A stretch of 61,086 nucleotides of DNA, taken from Planctomycetota bacterium. Its GTDB lineage: Bacteria; Planctomycetota; Planctomycetia; Pirellulales; PLA5. The stretch lies in assembly GCA_003576845.1 (NCBI GenBank), contig QEVJ01000017.1:1-61086 (forward strand), given 5' to 3'. A program made the translations under genes and the position numbers. The notes beneath the pieces were generated by a model that saw only the letters and a program-made list of their open reading frames with translations, searched no databases and had not been told where the DNA came from. Shown here in pieces: positions 60,597 through 61,086 of this stretch (positions are counted from its first letter, which is position 1; every line of letters starts with the position of its first letter).

Positions 60597-60902
60597 TTGC
60601 AATCGCGCTTGCACGTTGCGAGTCTGCCAGGAAAACCGGATATCGTCTTTCCGCGGCTGCGGGCGATTATCAACGTGCATGGATGTTTTTGGCACCTGCG
60701 CCGCTGTCGACATGGTCTGCGCGCGCCCGTTTCCAACGCGGCGTATTGGCAAGCAAAGCGAGATCGGAATGTTGCTCGGGATCGTCGCAATTTGCGGCGA
60801 CTTCGCCGGCTGGGTTGGCGGGTGCTGACGATTTGGGAGTGTCAGACGCGCAATGCGGCGAAGTTGAAGCGGAAGATCAGTCGCTTTTTGGCGAACTTGT
60901 AA
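60597..60902 (+). pseudogene. N-terminally truncated Vsr (very short patch repair) endonuclease
   Basis: The frame begins with no ATG at LQSRLHVASLPGKPDIVFPR. It contains the Vsr core: PGKPDIVF with the catalytic aspartate, NVHGCFWHLRRCRH with the metal histidines, SNAAYWQAKRDRNVARDRRN and LGWRVLTIWECQ. The first 40 or so residues, which include a conserved helix and a glutamate, are missing; a stop lies immediately upstream. A TTG at 60597 could in theory start it, but the protein would be incomplete. It is the third member of the decayed locus and is probably inactive. Confidence 0.75.
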
Positions 60903-60918
60903 GGAGAGCTTACAAGTT
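60894..60918. terminator. Hairpin overlapping the vsr stop codon
   Basis: AACTTGTAAG-GAGAG-CTTACAAGTT is a perfect 10-bp stem that includes the TAA stop codon; no T-tract follows. Confidence 0.6.
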
Positions 60919-61086
60919 GCCTCGCCGTCGAGCTTGCAGGCGCGAACGGATTTGCGGGAGTCCGTCGGTCGCTCCGGTGGCATCGAGATTAGGGTCGAGG
61001 ACGAAATAACCTCCCGAACCCGCCGGTGCTAGCACGACCTGTGCAGCAAATACGGCATCTCAATTTGGGATGTTATTTAATCCTCG
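60919..61086. other. Right edge, no gene seen
   Basis: No open frame with protein character and no repeat are seen in the last 168 bases. Confidence 0.5.

Overview
ORGANISM. The window is high-GC bacterial chromosome that reads as a planctomycete, most likely of the Pirellulales type. The signs are a split ECF-sigma / Ser-Thr-kinase-WD40 pair, four PEP-CTERM secreted proteins, a DUF1501 protein, a surface protein with an N-terminal LEARQMLS motif, a Uma2-like protein, a flotillin FloA, c-type haem motifs in signalling and redox proteins, and intergenic regions full of short palindromic repeats. There are no rRNA or tRNA genes that I can see. LAYOUT. 1-4.6 kb: an IS1380-type transposase fragment at the edge, a WD40 protein kinase and a broken ECF sigma gene. 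4.9-16.4 kb: secreted and surface proteins (phytase-like PEP-CTERM, choice-of-anchor-I type, two more PEP-CTERM beta-propeller proteins, a peptidoglycan-binding metallopeptidase, a HEAT-repeat protein). 16.5-20.8 kb: Fur, RNase HI, a haem-binding histidine kinase, ArfB and a HAD phosphatase. 21.1-24.9 kb: a minus-strand cluster of a divergent enolase, an aminoglycoside-phosphotransferase-fold kinase and a Rieske protein. 25-31.3 kb: small hypothetical genes, a response-regulator diguanylate cyclase, a C25 (gingipain-like) protease and a coiled-coil secreted protein. 31.5-35 kb: two FtsX-type ABC permeases. 35-44 kb: a 3-hydroxyisobutyrate-dehydrogenase-family enzyme, FloA, an MBL hydrolase, a thioredoxin/haem/PDZ fusion, a second coiled-coil protein, Uma2 and DUF1501. 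44.4-47.6 kb: the conserved ffh-rpsP-trmD-rplS operon. 48-54 kb: an XRE regulator with a divergent partner, a PEP-CTERM phosphodiesterase, prs, a GlmU-like nucleotidyltransferase and a HlyD adaptor. 54-59 kb: a candidate structured RNA, a TPR protein, a small conserved protein and class II fructose-bisphosphate aldolase. 59-61 kb: a decayed restriction-modification locus (truncated C5 methyltransferase, DUF3883 protein, truncated Vsr). HOW IT FITS. Housekeeping units (SRP and ribosome, PRPP and UDP-sugar supply, glycolysis) alternate with lineage-specific secretion, signalling and cell-surface genes. The most unusual property is the non-coding DNA. At least six families of inverted-repeat hairpins sit just after stop codons, often 26-28 nt downstream, and arrays of 7-bp units sit at gene 3' ends, in two cases supplying the last codons of the protein. 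A separate 210-nt stretch at 54.8-55.0 kb has a long closing stem, internal hairpins and an intrinsic terminator, and looks like an undescribed non-coding RNA. The enolase/kinase/Rieske cluster lacks expected catalytic residues in two of its three members and may be a repurposed pathway. All start choices, motif positions and repeat alignments were made by eye.
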